Assembly: GCF_002159975.1 (NCBI RefSeq)
Contig: NZ_NFJR01000010.1
Coordinates: 1-64,000, forward strand
DNA length: 64,000 bases
Source of the DNA: Barnesiella sp. An22
GTDB lineage: Bacteria; Bacteroidota; Bacteroidia; Bacteroidales; Barnesiellaceae
Reading direction: 5' to 3'
Part shown: piece after piece, positions 35,286 through 45,287 of the stretch
How positions within the stretch are numbered: the first letter of the stretch is position 1
Layout of the letters: every line of letters starts with the position of its first letter
The notes under the pieces: generated by a model
The model's input: the letters and a program-made list of their open reading frames with translations, nothing else
Databases searched by the model: none
What the model was told of the DNA's origin: nothing
Position numbers and translations under genes: made by a program

Positions 35286-36541
35286 TTTTTAGCTCCTTTC
35301 TTTTTGTAGTTTTCGATGGTTCCGAAGAGGTCGTTCATACACTTGTCTCTTCTGAAATGGCGCTGGTAGTAGTGGTATCCGTTGCGCCCCTTCTGCTCGA
35401 GCTCCTGCTTGGGGACCCGCGAAATGGAGAGCACGAGGCGCACCATCTTGTCGATAGAGTCGGCATTGGCACCATAGCCGCACCGCGCCTCGCGGACCAC
35501 CGACTGGGCCTCGCCGTTGGCCATCACCAGCACGGGCTTGGCATTGAGCATATAGGCCTGCAGCTTGGCCGGCAGGGTCACATTGAATGCGTTGTTGTTG
35601 CAGAGCGAGAGCAACATGATGTCGGCTTTCTTGAAAAAGGCCGACATGTACTCTATCGGATAGCGTTTGTAGAGATGGACCGTATCTTCCATTTCGCGGC
35701 TCTGCACAAACTGCTGCACCCACTTCTTCTTGCGGCCGTCGCCGATGAAAATCCACTGGATGCGTTTGTCGTCCTTCAACCGCTCGGCCACACGCATCAC
35801 GTTCTCGAGGTTCTGGGCCTCGCCCAGATTCCCGGCAAACATGATGCGGAACCCATCGGGCAACGGGGGCAGCTGATCTTCGCTCACCTCATCGCCCTGC
35901 AAGGCATCTTCACCCCAGTTGGGCAAGTCCTCGATGCAGTCGTTGCGCACGCCGCGCTGCTGCAACAGCGACCGCACGCCGGGGGCCGCGATAAAGATCT
36001 TGTGACAGTTGCGATATATGCGGCGCATGATTTTGTCGACGATGCCAATGATGTATTTGTTGGTGATGCCACCGGCTGCCAGACTCTCGGGCCACACATC
36101 GAGCAGCCAGAAGTAGATGGGTATGTGCTGTATCTTCTTGGCCAGCACGGCGGGAATGCCGATAAAGGCCGGCGAAAGTTCCTGCACGAAGATGAAATCG
36201 AACTTCTTGCGGAGCACAATGCTCAACGTATAGATAAAGGTGAAGAAGAGGCTCGACACGTAGTTGAGCACCATGCGTATGGCCCGGCCGTTGCCGCGCG
36301 GGATGACCGGCACGCGTATCACGTTCACCCCGTTGACTACCTCGCGCCGGCGGCGCCACATGCCATACCCGTCGTAGAAACGGCCCTGCGGGTAGTTGGG
36401 GATACAGGTGATGACCGTAACCTCGTAGCCCCGCTTCACCATCTCGAAGGCTACGTCGTTACCCCTGAAGGTCTCGGGGTAAAAATAGTTGGTCAAAAGC
36501 AGACAGCGCTTACCTTTCACTCCAGACGACTCGCTTGACAT
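35282..36541 (-). CDS. wbuB: GT4-family glycosyltransferase, WbuB-like (putative L-FucNAc transferase)
   Basis: 419 residues, two-domain GT-B protein with N-terminal [21 protein letters not shown], a UDP-sugar pocket near [13 protein letters not shown] and the late E-x7-E-type region. A hydrophobic segment lies near 85-105. WbuB transfers L-FucNAc from the UDP donor in E. coli clusters where it follows fnlC. The start overlaps the fnlC gene by 32 nt; no better start is apparent. The substrate call rests on context and family likeness. Confidence 0.85.
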   Translation of the reverse strand: MSSESSGVKGKRCLLLTNYFYPETFRGNDVAFEMVKRGYEVTVITCIPNYPQGRFYDGYGMWRRRREVVNGVNVIRVPVIPRGNGRAIRMVLNYVSSLFFTFIYTLSIVLRKKFDFIFVQELSPAFIGIPAVLAKKIQHIPIYFWLLDVWPESLAAGGITNKYIIGIVDKIMRRIYRNCHKIFIAAPGVRSLLQQRGVRNDCIEDLPNWGEDALQGDEVSEDQLPPLPDGFRIMFAGNLGEAQNLENVMRVAERLKDDKRIQWIFIGDGRKKKWVQQFVQSREMEDTVHLYKRYPIEYMSAFFKKADIMLLSLCNNNAFNVTLPAKLQAYMLNAKPVLVMANGEAQSVVREARCGYGANADSIDKMVRLVLSISRVPKQELEQKGRNGYHYYQRHFRRDKCMNDLFGTIENYKKKGAKK

Positions 36542-37643
36542 AATCGGTATAGGATAAGATGATTCGTACTACCTTGTCGCTCACGTTGGGTATCGAGTAA
36601 TCGGCTACCGGGCGGAAGTTGCGGTGCTCGAGATTCTGGTCCTGCAACTCGGCCAACCCTTGCATCACCCGCTCGGGATTGAGACCCACCATCATCACCG
36701 AGGCCTCCTCCATCGCTTCGGGACGCTCGTGCGCCTCGCGGATATTCAGGGCCCGGAAGTTGAGAATCGACGACTCTTCGCTGATGGTGCCGCTATCGGA
36801 GATGACCGCCCGGGCATTGAGTTGCAGCTTGTTGTAATCGCTCAATCCCATCGGTTTCATCAACCGCACCAAGGGGTCGAATTCGACCCCGGTCTGCTCG
36901 ATTCGCTTGCGGGTGCGGGGGTGGGTCGACACGATAACCGGATAGCCGTACTCCCGGGCAATGCCGTTCAGAATCGTCACCAGATTGCCGAAGTTGCGGT
37001 CGCTCGAGATATTCTCCTCGCGATGAGCCGAGACCACGAAGTAACGGTCGCGCTCGAGCCCCAATGTCTCGAGTATGGTCGACGCCTCGATCTTGGGCAG
37101 GTAGCGGTTCAGCACCTCGTACATGGGGCTGCCGGTCTTGATTACGCGGTCGGCCGGGATGCCCTCGTGCAGCAGGTATTCACGGGCGATGCTGCTGTAT
37201 GTCATGTTGATGTCGGAGATATGGTCTACAATCTTGCGGTTGCTCTCCTCGGGGACCCGTTGGTCGAAACAGCGATTACCGGCCTCCATGTGGAAGATGG
37301 GGATGTGCCGCTTCTTGGCCGCAATGGCACAGAGGCACGAATTGGTATCGCCCAGCACCAGGAAGGCCTCGGGCTTGACCTGCTCGAGCACGGGGTCGAT
37401 GTTGATCAATATCTGCCCGGCCGTAGAGGTAGCGTTGTTGCCCGCCGCATTGAGGAAGTAGTCGGGCTTGCGCAATCCCAGGTCCTGGAAAAATATCTCG
37501 TTCAACTCATAGTCGTAGTTCTGGCCGGTATGTACCAGCACATGGTCTATGGCTGGACTGGCGTCCAGTTTCTGCAACACGCACGAAAGTCGAATGATTT
37601 CGGGTCGTGTGCCCACCACTGTAAGCACTTTCAAAGGTTTCAT
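36510..37643 (-). CDS. fnlC: UDP-N-acetylglucosamine 2-epimerase-type enzyme, last step of UDP-L-FucNAc synthesis
   Basis: 377 residues, member of the non-hydrolysing UDP-GlcNAc 2-epimerase superfamily ([11 protein letters not shown] at the start, [21 protein letters not shown] near 285, and the REAHERPEA loop). FnlC/CapG epimerises C2 of UDP-N-acetyl-L-pneumosamine to give UDP-L-FucNAc. The assignment to FnlC rather than WecB rests on the neighbours fnlA and fnlB. Starts 19 nt after fnlB. Confidence 0.9.
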   Translation of the reverse strand: MKPLKVLTVVGTRPEIIRLSCVLQKLDASPAIDHVLVHTGQNYDYELNEIFFQDLGLRKPDYFLNAAGNNATSTAGQILINIDPVLEQVKPEAFLVLGDTNSCLCAIAAKKRHIPIFHMEAGNRCFDQRVPEESNRKIVDHISDINMTYSSIAREYLLHEGIPADRVIKTGSPMYEVLNRYLPKIEASTILETLGLERDRYFVVSAHREENISSDRNFGNLVTILNGIAREYGYPVIVSTHPRTRKRIEQTGVEFDPLVRLMKPMGLSDYNKLQLNARAVISDSGTISEESSILNFRALNIREAHERPEAMEEASVMMVGLNPERVMQGLAELQDQNLEHRNFRPVADYSIPNVSDKVVRIILSYTDYVKRVVWSER

Positions 37644-37662
37644 AATCTTATATTGAGTTGTT

Positions 37663-38808
37663 TCATGGTTCTTGTTCTACGGGTTCGAAATAGGTATCGC
37701 CGTCGTCGGGATCGTACCACTCGTTGATCCAGAACTGGGCATACAGTATTTCATCGCCGATATTCGATATATTATGCGTATACCACACGGGCATATCGAC
37801 ATAGGCCGGACGCTCGCCGTCGAGGTAATAATCGAGCACCTCGTCGGTACCCACCCGGCGCAGCTGTATGCGGGCCTTGCCCTTGATGACGACAAAGCGC
37901 TCCATCTTGCGCGTGTGATAGTGGTTGCCCCGAGTGACGCCGGGCACCGTGGTCGAGAAGCTCACCTGCCCCCCTACCCCTATCTTCACCGTCTCTACAA
38001 AACTGCCGCGTGCATCGGTGTGCTGCACCAGCTGCACCGGGAAGTGCTGCTTCATGTCGATGTAGCTGCGGAAGGTGTTGAACAGATTCCACTCGTGCCG
38101 GTTACAGAGCGGCGGGATAATGCCCTGCTCGAGGTAGAGGCTCTTGAACTGGCCGAAGCGGTCGAGCACCTCGCTCACCTTCATGGCAAAGTCGAAGGGC
38201 ACTTCGTCGCGTTCGACCACCACCTCGGCAATCTCGGACTGACGGCGGATCCGCTTGCAGATGTATTCGCACAACGAACCCACATAGATGAGATGCACCT
38301 CGCTGTCCTGCATCACTACCGGCTCCTCGCCGTGGGTCAACTTATAGGCAAACGTAGCGATAAACGAGTTATAGTTGGGGCGGCCGAAGGGTCCGAAGAC
38401 ATTGGGTACCACCAGCCCGGTGAACGAGGCCCCCTGACGGCGGGCCCACTCCTCGAACAGGCGACGCCCCTCGCGCTTGCTGCGGCCGTACTCGTTGTCG
38501 CGCTCCTCCTGCGTACTCGACGAAAAGAGCACATAGGGGCGCACCCCGGTCGACTCCATCGCCTCGATGAGCTGTCGCACCAGCTTCACGTTGGTCTCAT
38601 ACAGCACCTGCGCATCGGGGTGACGGTTCATTGCCGCCAGATGCACAATGACATCGCACTGCCGCACAAACGCCTCCAGCCGTTCCCGGTCGGCAAAAAA
38701 GGAATCCTCGAAAGGTATCCGCTCGAACACTTCGGGCCAGAGCCCCAGCGTATGGTACAGATGTGTACCCACGAAACCAGCCTGCCCGGTAATTCCTACT
38801 CGTATCAT
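37663..38808 (-). CDS. fnlB: CapF/FnlB-type bifunctional reductase-epimerase
   Basis: 381 residues. An N-terminal SDR domain has the cofactor motif [13 protein letters not shown] and the catalytic YGRSK (Tyr near 133). A C-terminal cupin domain (about 255-370) has the metal motif [16 protein letters not shown]. CapF acts on the 4-keto intermediate made by CapE/FnlA: the cupin part epimerises C3 and the SDR part reduces C4 with NADPH to UDP-N-acetyl-L-pneumosamine. Middle gene of the UDP-L-FucNAc trio, 8 nt after fnlA. Confidence 0.93.
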   Translation of the reverse strand: MIRVGITGQAGFVGTHLYHTLGLWPEVFERIPFEDSFFADRERLEAFVRQCDVIVHLAAMNRHPDAQVLYETNVKLVRQLIEAMESTGVRPYVLFSSSTQEERDNEYGRSKREGRRLFEEWARRQGASFTGLVVPNVFGPFGRPNYNSFIATFAYKLTHGEEPVVMQDSEVHLIYVGSLCEYICKRIRRQSEIAEVVVERDEVPFDFAMKVSEVLDRFGQFKSLYLEQGIIPPLCNRHEWNLFNTFRSYIDMKQHFPVQLVQHTDARGSFVETVKIGVGGQVSFSTTVPGVTRGNHYHTRKMERFVVIKGKARIQLRRVGTDEVLDYYLDGERPAYVDMPVWYTHNISNIGDEILYAQFWINEWYDPDDGDTYFEPVEQEP

Positions 38809-38816
38809 ACCCCCTC

Positions 38817-39842
38817 CTATGCTTTCAGGTTCAAATCGTCACGCACCAGATTGAGCTTGAGCAGCAATTGCTTCATCTCCTCCACGTCGAGGCGATGCGT
38901 GTTGTGAGAATGATAGTCTTCGATTTGCGAAACCACCTTGTTGCCCTCGACAAAATATTTGTCGTAGTTCAAGTCGCGGCTGTCGCACGGGATACGGAAG
39001 TAGTTGCCCATATCCACGGCACGCGCCATCTCCTCGCGAGTCACCAGCGTCTCGTACAACTTCTCGCCATGACGAGTGCCGATAACCTTCACCGGCGTAT
39101 CCTTGCCATAGAGCTGCTTCAAGGCCGTGGCCAGAGTCTCCAGCGTAGCTGCCGGCGCCTTCTGCACGAACAGGTCGCCGTTGTGACCATGCTCAAAAGT
39201 ATATACCACCAGGTCTACCGCATCGTCGAGCGTCATCATAAAGCGCGTCATATTGGGGTCGGTCATCGTAATCACGGCATTATTCTTCATCTGGTCAATC
39301 CACAAAGGGATGACCGAACCGCGGCTCGCCATCACGTTGCCGTAGCGCGTGCAGCAAATCGTGGTCGTCGCCGAGTCGCCCAACTGACGCCCCTTGGCGA
39401 TAGCCACCTTCTCCATCATCGCCTTGCTGATGCCCATGGCATTGATGGGATAAGCCGCCTTGTCGGTCGAGAGCACCACCACATTCTTCACCCCGTGTTC
39501 GATAGCCGAGTCGAGAACATTCTCGGTCCCCAACACATTGGTACGCACCGCCTGCATGGGGAAAAACTCGCACGAAGGCACCTGCTTCAAAGCCGCAGCC
39601 GAAAATACATAATCGACCCCGGTCATGGCCCCGTCGATACTGCGCTTGTCGCGCACATCGCCAATATAGAATTTTACCTTGGGATTTTGCAGCCGATGGC
39701 GCATATCGTCCTGCTTCTTCTCATCGCGACTGAATATGCGAATCTCGCGCACGTCGCTATCGAGGAAACGTCGCAAAACGGCATTGCCAAACGACCCGGT
39801 CCCCCCGGTAATGAGCAATATTTTATCTTTAAAAATAGACAT
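38817..39842 (-). CDS. fnlA: UDP-GlcNAc 4,6-dehydratase/5-epimerase (CapE/FnlA type)
   Basis: 341 residues, extended SDR. Cofactor motif ITGGTGSFGNAVL near 10-22; the active-site region reads MGISKAMMEK with Met where many SDRs have Tyr, typical of the FnlA/CapE/FlaA1 group; TDKAAYPINAMG precedes it. It opens UDP-L-FucNAc synthesis by dehydrating UDP-GlcNAc and inverting C5. Its DNA is distinctly GC-richer than the genes upstream. It has its own -7 element at 39948-39955 and a leader of about 100 nt. Confidence 0.93.
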   Translation of the reverse strand: MSIFKDKILLITGGTGSFGNAVLRRFLDSDVREIRIFSRDEKKQDDMRHRLQNPKVKFYIGDVRDKRSIDGAMTGVDYVFSAAALKQVPSCEFFPMQAVRTNVLGTENVLDSAIEHGVKNVVVLSTDKAAYPINAMGISKAMMEKVAIAKGRQLGDSATTTICCTRYGNVMASRGSVIPLWIDQMKNNAVITMTDPNMTRFMMTLDDAVDLVVYTFEHGHNGDLFVQKAPAATLETLATALKQLYGKDTPVKVIGTRHGEKLYETLVTREEMARAVDMGNYFRIPCDSRDLNYDKYFVEGNKVVSQIEDYHSHNTHRLDVEEMKQLLLKLNLVRDDLNLKA

Positions 39843-39947
39843 AATGCATAATTTTAATATCCTCTTTTATATTTTCATTTGATTTTCAACAATATGTCGC
39901 CCAATACTTCAAGGGATCTTATCCATGCAGAAACGAGGCTACTGCAT

Positions 39948-39980
39948 CAAAGATAACCAAACGCTTTTTCATACTGTCAA
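39948..39980 (-). promoter_or_regulatory. Internal promoter for the L-FucNAc module
   Basis: TATCTTTG (39955-39948, minus strand) matches TAnnTTTG; TTG lies at 39980-39978 with a slightly long 22-bp spacer. It sits at the end of the upstream glycosyltransferase gene, in the gap where base composition changes. Confidence 0.5.
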
Positions 39981-41063
39981 TAAATCTCTATAATTTTTTC
40001 TGTATTCTGCATAAACGGTATTCAAGTCATATGCTTGCCGAACCTTTTGTAGTGCTCTTTCACAAATCTTATCTGCTTCAACCGGATGATTATGGCACCA
40101 ATCAATAGCTTCGGCCAGCTGCTTTGAATTGCGCTCTTCCACAAGGATGCCGCACAAGCTGCCATCTGCTCCTGTCAACATATCGGGAATAGCAGCCCGC
40201 CTCGTGGAAATAACCATTTTACCCAAACTCATTGCTTCCAGAATGGATATGGGAAATGCCTCACTCTTGTAATAGGTAGGGAGCACCAACACATCCATTC
40301 GATTCATAAATTCAATGGCATCTTTATTAGGTAATACACCGTAATATTTTATCCGTTTTCCCCAATCACTACCCGCCATTGTCTTTATCTTGGAAATAAA
40401 GTCCATATCACCTCCTCCAACAAGATGTAAAGAAATATTTTCATTAACCGACATCATTGCCGCGACTAATTCTCCAACACCTTTCGAAGGTAACAAATTA
40501 CCAATAAATGCAACTTGAGTATACTGTTTAGGTATGATGTTCACAACCTGATTCTCCAGATTTATACCATTAGGAGTCAAACGTACTCGGTTTTTCAAGG
40601 TATCTATTTTTTGAAGCATTTGATATGATTTTCGATCCAATACCCATATTTGATTGTACTGCTTCATCGACATCAATGTTCCCCAACCAATAAGGCTATG
40701 GCTATTTATTGTTTGGGGAATACATCCATAATGACAATGTAAAATGGACTTTATCTTTCTCTTTTTACAGATTCGTCCAATACACCAGTCTCGTAAAACG
40801 CCCATAGAGCCACTCGTCGTTGCGTGCATAATGTCGATATGAGTGGTTTCAAGTATAGATTTAATCTCGCGCTTAATCCTAAATAATGCAGCCAATCCTG
40901 TTACAACTCTTCCGAAAAAAGAGACTTTCTTTTCTCGAACAGGTGCATTGTCTACACAATAAAGACGATACTCCGATTGAGGAAATTTCTCTCGAAAAAC
41001 TTGTGCCCATGAAAATATTCCACCGACATTGTGCTCTGGAGCTACAAACAAGACATTTTTCAT
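39969..41063 (-). CDS. GT4-family glycosyltransferase
   Basis: 364 residues, GT-B fold. N-terminal FVAPEHNVGGIFSWAQVF, a linker, then AFIGNLLPSKGVGELV near 185 and the donor-site block LVLPTYYKSEAFPISILEAMS near 275 with the E-x7-E arrangement. It adds one sugar of the repeat unit on the cytoplasmic face of the inner membrane; donor and acceptor are unknown. Clearly AT-rich compared with the fnl genes. It lies 48 nt after the next glycosyltransferase. Confidence 0.88.
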   Translation of the reverse strand: MKNVLFVAPEHNVGGIFSWAQVFREKFPQSEYRLYCVDNAPVREKKVSFFGRVVTGLAALFRIKREIKSILETTHIDIMHATTSGSMGVLRDWCIGRICKKRKIKSILHCHYGCIPQTINSHSLIGWGTLMSMKQYNQIWVLDRKSYQMLQKIDTLKNRVRLTPNGINLENQVVNIIPKQYTQVAFIGNLLPSKGVGELVAAMMSVNENISLHLVGGGDMDFISKIKTMAGSDWGKRIKYYGVLPNKDAIEFMNRMDVLVLPTYYKSEAFPISILEAMSLGKMVISTRRAAIPDMLTGADGSLCGILVEERNSKQLAEAIDWCHNHPVEADKICERALQKVRQAYDLNTVYAEYRKNYRDLLTV

Positions 41064-41111
41064 TGGTATCTACAGTTGTGCAATCTTCTAAAATTCTCTT
41101 AATCCTTCGCT

Positions 41112-42185
41112 TCAAGCATCAATAATACGCCGATAAGAGTTGACAAACGTCTCTTTTGAACAAAGTTGCTCGACTCGCAATCTGGCATTAGCAGCCAGTT
41201 CGCGCCGCTGATTGTCCGGCAACTCTATGAATCGCTCGATTGTTCGAACCATATCCTGCACATCATTCGGATCGAACAAGAATCCACTCTTACCCTCCTC
41301 CACAATATACGGGTTATCGCAAACCCGGCTACATACAACCGGCACTCCACAGCTCATTGCCTCGCACAAAACATTAGGGAACCCTTCGTAAATCGACGGC
41401 AAACAAAACAGATCGGCTTCGTGATACACTCGCTCCACCTCTTGGGTCGGAGCATAAAAAGTAAATATATCGTTCAAACGATACTCCTCTATTTTCTTCT
41501 CACACCATGCAAAATAGGAGTCCTTCATCCCGTACCACGAAACCTTCACCGGATAATGTTGACGCACAATATTGACGGCCTCGATAAAGCGAAGAATATT
41601 TTTCTGCTCCGATACCCGTCCTACGCCCACAATATGCAGATACGGATGCTCGAATGCCTCCCTCGGCAACGGTTGGAAACGCTCCAAATCCACATAATTG
41701 GTTATCACCTCACACCTGGGTGATAAAAGAGGATAATGGTTCTCGACAAACCGAGCTTGAGTATATGAATTACATACAATCTTATCGGCAAACCGATAGC
41801 TCCAAAATTTAATACGCTCTTTCCAAGAGAGCCTCTGGGTGGTATTGCGTTCCGAGACAATCAACCGGAACTTGCCCCCTAGCATTTTACAAATGCAGGC
41901 GATGATTGACGGCCCATCTAAATAGGCAATGACTGCATCGGGCGAATAAGCAGTCAAATACCGGTAAATGGCATATATCCGAAACCACTTGTTATTGGCT
42001 TTTTCCAGATACTCACACTCTACGCCTTGCGACTTGAGAAGCGGTTTATAAAAAGGAATATCGTAATAAGTGACCAGTCGCACGGAGTAGCCATTCTGTT
42101 TCAACAGTCCGGCCAATCCCACCATCTGACGTTGGGCCCCACCAGAATTCAGACAATCAATCAAACAAAGTACCTTCTTATCCAT
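41112..42185 (-). CDS. GT4-family glycosyltransferase
   Basis: 357 residues from the ATG at 42185, which overlaps the polymerase stop by 8 nt. It has the features of GT4 enzymes acting on GalNAc- or similar-type substrates: CLIDCLNSGGAQRQMVGLA near the start, VGVGRVSEQKNILRFIEA near 190, and PSIYEGFPNVLCEAMSCGVPVVCS near 270. Linkage cannot be predicted. Its composition is intermediate between the AT-rich front part and the GC-rich rear part of the locus. Confidence 0.9.
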   Translation of the reverse strand: MDKKVLCLIDCLNSGGAQRQMVGLAGLLKQNGYSVRLVTYYDIPFYKPLLKSQGVECEYLEKANNKWFRIYAIYRYLTAYSPDAVIAYLDGPSIIACICKMLGGKFRLIVSERNTTQRLSWKERIKFWSYRFADKIVCNSYTQARFVENHYPLLSPRCEVITNYVDLERFQPLPREAFEHPYLHIVGVGRVSEQKNILRFIEAVNIVRQHYPVKVSWYGMKDSYFAWCEKKIEEYRLNDIFTFYAPTQEVERVYHEADLFCLPSIYEGFPNVLCEAMSCGVPVVCSRVCDNPYIVEEGKSGFLFDPNDVQDMVRTIERFIELPDNQRRELAANARLRVEQLCSKETFVNSYRRIIDA

Positions 42186-43365
42186 TACAGGGAACCTTTT
42201 TGAACTGAACTTTCTCACTACCTACAATCAGTCCCAACAGCAAAATATATTCTACATTAGACATAGAGGTAAATCCCATGGAGAAGAGCGATTGAAGGAA
42301 CCAAATCAACATACACAAATAGGCCGACAAACGCACCCACGAAGATAACGATGACCGATATATGAATCGAAACAGGCCGACGAATATCATCAAATAGAGT
42401 ACGACACCCACTACACCATTACAAATCAGCAATTCCAACCAGTCGTTATGTGCAAAATTGCCCCAAACTGTTACCGTTTGGGCCATACCATTACCAAACA
42501 TGAGTGTCCAGAAATTTGTATCATTGTACCAGTGCCCCAGCAACACAGGATAAGCTACGCCTCGGCCGCCTATACCCTCGTTCTGCATAAACTCGATACG
42601 GCTCAAAAGCCACTCATTCGATTCATAAGCATAATAAATAAGGTAGCCGGCACCCAAGAACAAGACTACAGCCAAAAGTATGGCTTTCATCGATGCCTTA
42701 TTCTCTTTGAGATAAAACAATACCGAGAAAAACAAAGCCGCTACCATACATACAATAGCTCCACGTTTGGCCGCAAACATGATGAGCACAATTGACAAGA
42801 CCAATATTATAGCTGCCAAAATCTTACTCCGCTTCAAAAAAAAAGGTAAGAACGGAAGAATTCCTACTACAAAATATCCACTATTATTCGTCACACCATC
42901 CACTCTCAACCATGAAAGTAACGCATGCAACATATAAAAATAGCGAATTAAAGCCAGTAAAAAGAATATCAGTCCAATAGAAACCAAAATATTATTACTT
43001 ATCTTACCAGATTTTCGGGCAACCACATAGCCGATACAGAACGAAAGCATAAATGCAGATATGCTCTTAAATTGGTCCATTGTATGTACCTCTCCTATTG
43101 CCTCGTACACCGTACCGAAAACGACCTGGGGAGAAAACAAAAACGAAGCCGTCTGAACCAAGTAAAAAATCAACCATATCGTTACCCAGAAAGGCTTATG
43201 TACATACAATGCAGTTTTCCCGTAATAATAAAGACCTATCAATAAAAAAAAGAAAATAGAAACCTGCGATAAAATACTACCACTGGGATACAAGATACCC
43301 TGTAAATAATATAAGAAAAAGAACAGTATCGGGGAAACAAGCCCCACGGGTTTCTGTAATGCCAT
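42178..43365 (-). CDS. O-antigen ligase/polymerase-family membrane protein (Wzy-like)
   Basis: 395 residues with about ten hydrophobic segments and a long periplasmic loop containing GIGGRGVAYPVLLGHWYND followed by the conserved HNDWLELLICNGVVGVVLY, the signature of the Wzy_C O-antigen ligase/polymerase domain. As the only such protein in a locus with a flippase, it is most likely the repeat-unit polymerase acting on the periplasmic face. AT-rich. Confidence 0.85.
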   Translation of the reverse strand: MALQKPVGLVSPILFFFLYYLQGILYPSGSILSQVSIFFFLLIGLYYYGKTALYVHKPFWVTIWLIFYLVQTASFLFSPQVVFGTVYEAIGEVHTMDQFKSISAFMLSFCIGYVVARKSGKISNNILVSIGLIFFLLALIRYFYMLHALLSWLRVDGVTNNSGYFVVGILPFLPFFLKRSKILAAIILVLSIVLIMFAAKRGAIVCMVAALFFSVLFYLKENKASMKAILLAVVLFLGAGYLIYYAYESNEWLLSRIEFMQNEGIGGRGVAYPVLLGHWYNDTNFWTLMFGNGMAQTVTVWGNFAHNDWLELLICNGVVGVVLYLMIFVGLFRFIYRSSLSSWVRLSAYLCMLIWFLQSLFSMGFTSMSNVEYILLLGLIVGSEKVQFKKVPCNG

Positions 43366-43392
43366 AAAATTCCGTTTCTAAAAATATACCAT

Positions 43393-44367
43393 CTATTTCA
43401 GGACCTGCCGATTTTGGAAACTATTTATTCTTTCGTCTCGAATAACCCCTTGTTCAATAATCAGGCTGTTTTTCAAGACTTCACACTCCAACTCTCTCCC
43501 TTCTATAAAATAGTCGATATATTTCACGACCTCTTTACTTAACTCTTTGGAGACTGTTTTATAAAACAAAGCCGGAGTATGGTCTACAACATAATGACGA
43601 ATACCATCAATCTCGTAGTCCGGATTATCAATCGTCATGGGAACACTTGTCTCTATACCGCCACCCCGGTCACAACTGATGTCTATAATCATCGCACCCG
43701 GTTTCATGCGTTTCAAATCTTCCCGCGATATAATATGATCCTTGCGAGAAATGTCCCACAATACCCCATTTACGACTACATCATAGAGTGGTAGCTCTTT
43801 TCGGAATAAAGCCTCTGTCTTACGATCATAAACAGTAACCATTGCACCCATATAATTGAGCATGTTCATGGCCCCCCGAGCAACATTGCCTCGACCGATT
43901 ACGGCCACTCGAGTATGATATGGAAAGATTCCATGCCTCAAATAGGCGTGCATGATAGCAGCCTCTCCGGCAATCTCGTTGTTCCTCCAAAAAGAGTGAC
44001 GCCCCATTTCGTACATGTCTTCCCAGGCGTACGCCGACAATTTGCTTGCAATCACCCGGCCGGTAATATCTCTGTTCTGAACAGCATGCAACCATCCAAA
44101 AACGATTTGTCCCGACAGTTCGTTCAAGTATTCGGCATCTCCCACCTTAGGGTCACATATCACATCTTTCTTCAAAATCTCAGCCCGGTCACAAACGCCG
44201 CCAATACCCTCGTTCAGATAGCAGCTATCGTCATATCCCAATATGGAACCATAGCCTTTCTCGATATAGACATGCTCTTTATTCTTTATAGACTTCACAT
44301 CGCAAGGCAATAGAGCCCGACGATGTTCATTCTCCTTTTTACTTATTACAAATCCTATCGTCCTCAT
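43393..44367 (-). CDS. N5-(carboxyethyl)ornithine synthase-like NAD(P)-dependent dehydrogenase
   Basis: 324 residues from the ATG at 44367, 17 nt after the ATP-grasp gene. It belongs to the alanine dehydrogenase/pyridine nucleotide transhydrogenase fold: N-terminal substrate domain (SKKENEHRRALLP), Rossmann motif VIGRGNVARGAMNML near 170, and DISCDRGGGIE near 250. Carboxyethylornithine synthase condenses pyruvate with the side-chain amine of ornithine or lysine by reductive amination. Inside a capsule operon beside a TupA-like ligase it probably makes an N-(1-carboxyethyl) amino acid to decorate the glycan. Alanine dehydrogenase-like activity is an alternative. Confidence 0.8.
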   Translation of the reverse strand: MRTIGFVISKKENEHRRALLPCDVKSIKNKEHVYIEKGYGSILGYDDSCYLNEGIGGVCDRAEILKKDVICDPKVGDAEYLNELSGQIVFGWLHAVQNRDITGRVIASKLSAYAWEDMYEMGRHSFWRNNEIAGEAAIMHAYLRHGIFPYHTRVAVIGRGNVARGAMNMLNYMGAMVTVYDRKTEALFRKELPLYDVVVNGVLWDISRKDHIISREDLKRMKPGAMIIDISCDRGGGIETSVPMTIDNPDYEIDGIRHYVVDHTPALFYKTVSKELSKEVVKYIDYFIEGRELECEVLKNSLIIEQGVIRDERINSFQNRQVLK

Positions 44368-44384
44368 AATAAAAATCGATACGC

Positions 44385-45287
44385 TCAGTTTTTCAAACAA
44401 ATCATCGACCCAAACAGCCAATCGGTCTCTTCCAGTAAATTCCCGTCGAAACCACTCGCCGGATAAAAGGTCATTTCACCAAAATAAATGGCTCCTGCAT
44501 GATTGTATAAATCGACCCTCACAAACGGGATTCCTCCCGACAACTTTTCGGCCAGACGGAACATTTCGTTCATACCGGACGGCTCGGGTAACGTAAAATC
44601 AACAGGAGCCTCTTTCCCCCTTTTATTCAATCGTAAAAGAGTCCAATCTCTATTAAAAAAATAAAATTTCGGACTTCCTATACTACGGTCTATACAAACC
44701 ATCACACAATAAGCCTTACCGTCAAAACAAAAGAACTTATAATCGGCCAGTTCGCCACGTTCATCTGCTATATATTTCTCGGCAATAATCCGAGGCTTCA
44801 CCTGTTTATATGGCCACTCCTTCGTCTCGGCATATATATCGCGTTGCATAGAGCGTTTCAATTTCGATAAAGCAGACTGTTCATCAAAATTTTTTTTATT
44901 ACGACAAACAACGACGCCCTCGCCTCCTCCATCGTGAGTAGTCTTCAATACGAATTGATCGGGTAAACGAGACATATCAATATCCTCTACCCCCGACCAC
45001 ACGGCCCATGTGGGAATAATATACTTCTCACCAATAATAGAAGCCACATACTTCTTAGCCTCATATTTATCTACCATCTGAGTATATAATGGATTGTGAT
45101 CGTGCAACTTCAGCCATTGTAACTTTTCATTGAATGTGACCGGATGTTTGAGGTGCAACGGGTTCCTCATTTCAAGGAAATACACTAACCTTAAATAGAC
45201 CGAATCACTATACAAGAAATTCGTTTTTTTGACAATAGCCAACAACAAACGTCGTGGCGATTTTATATAATCAATAATCCTCTGCAT
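44385..45287 (-). CDS. TupA-like ATP-grasp amide ligase
   Basis: 300 residues matching the TupA-like ATP-grasp family: VTFNEKLQWLKLHDHNPLYTQMVDKY near 50-75, DQFVLKTTHDGGGEGVVVC near 110-128 (glycine-rich ATP loop), PRIIAEKYI and ELADYKFFCFDGK near 165-190, and the metal-binding end FVRVDLYN...YFGEMTFYPASGF. The family is named after TupA of teichuronopeptide synthesis in an alkaliphilic Bacillus and is expected to form amide or peptide bonds on glycans. It begins directly after the flippase stop. The likely acceptor is a uronic acid carboxyl, given the epimerase in the locus. Confidence 0.88.
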   Translation of the reverse strand: MQRIIDYIKSPRRLLLAIVKKTNFLYSDSVYLRLVYFLEMRNPLHLKHPVTFNEKLQWLKLHDHNPLYTQMVDKYEAKKYVASIIGEKYIIPTWAVWSGVEDIDMSRLPDQFVLKTTHDGGGEGVVVCRNKKNFDEQSALSKLKRSMQRDIYAETKEWPYKQVKPRIIAEKYIADERGELADYKFFCFDGKAYCVMVCIDRSIGSPKFYFFNRDWTLLRLNKRGKEAPVDFTLPEPSGMNEMFRLAEKLSGGIPFVRVDLYNHAGAIYFGEMTFYPASGFDGNLLEETDWLFGSMICLKN

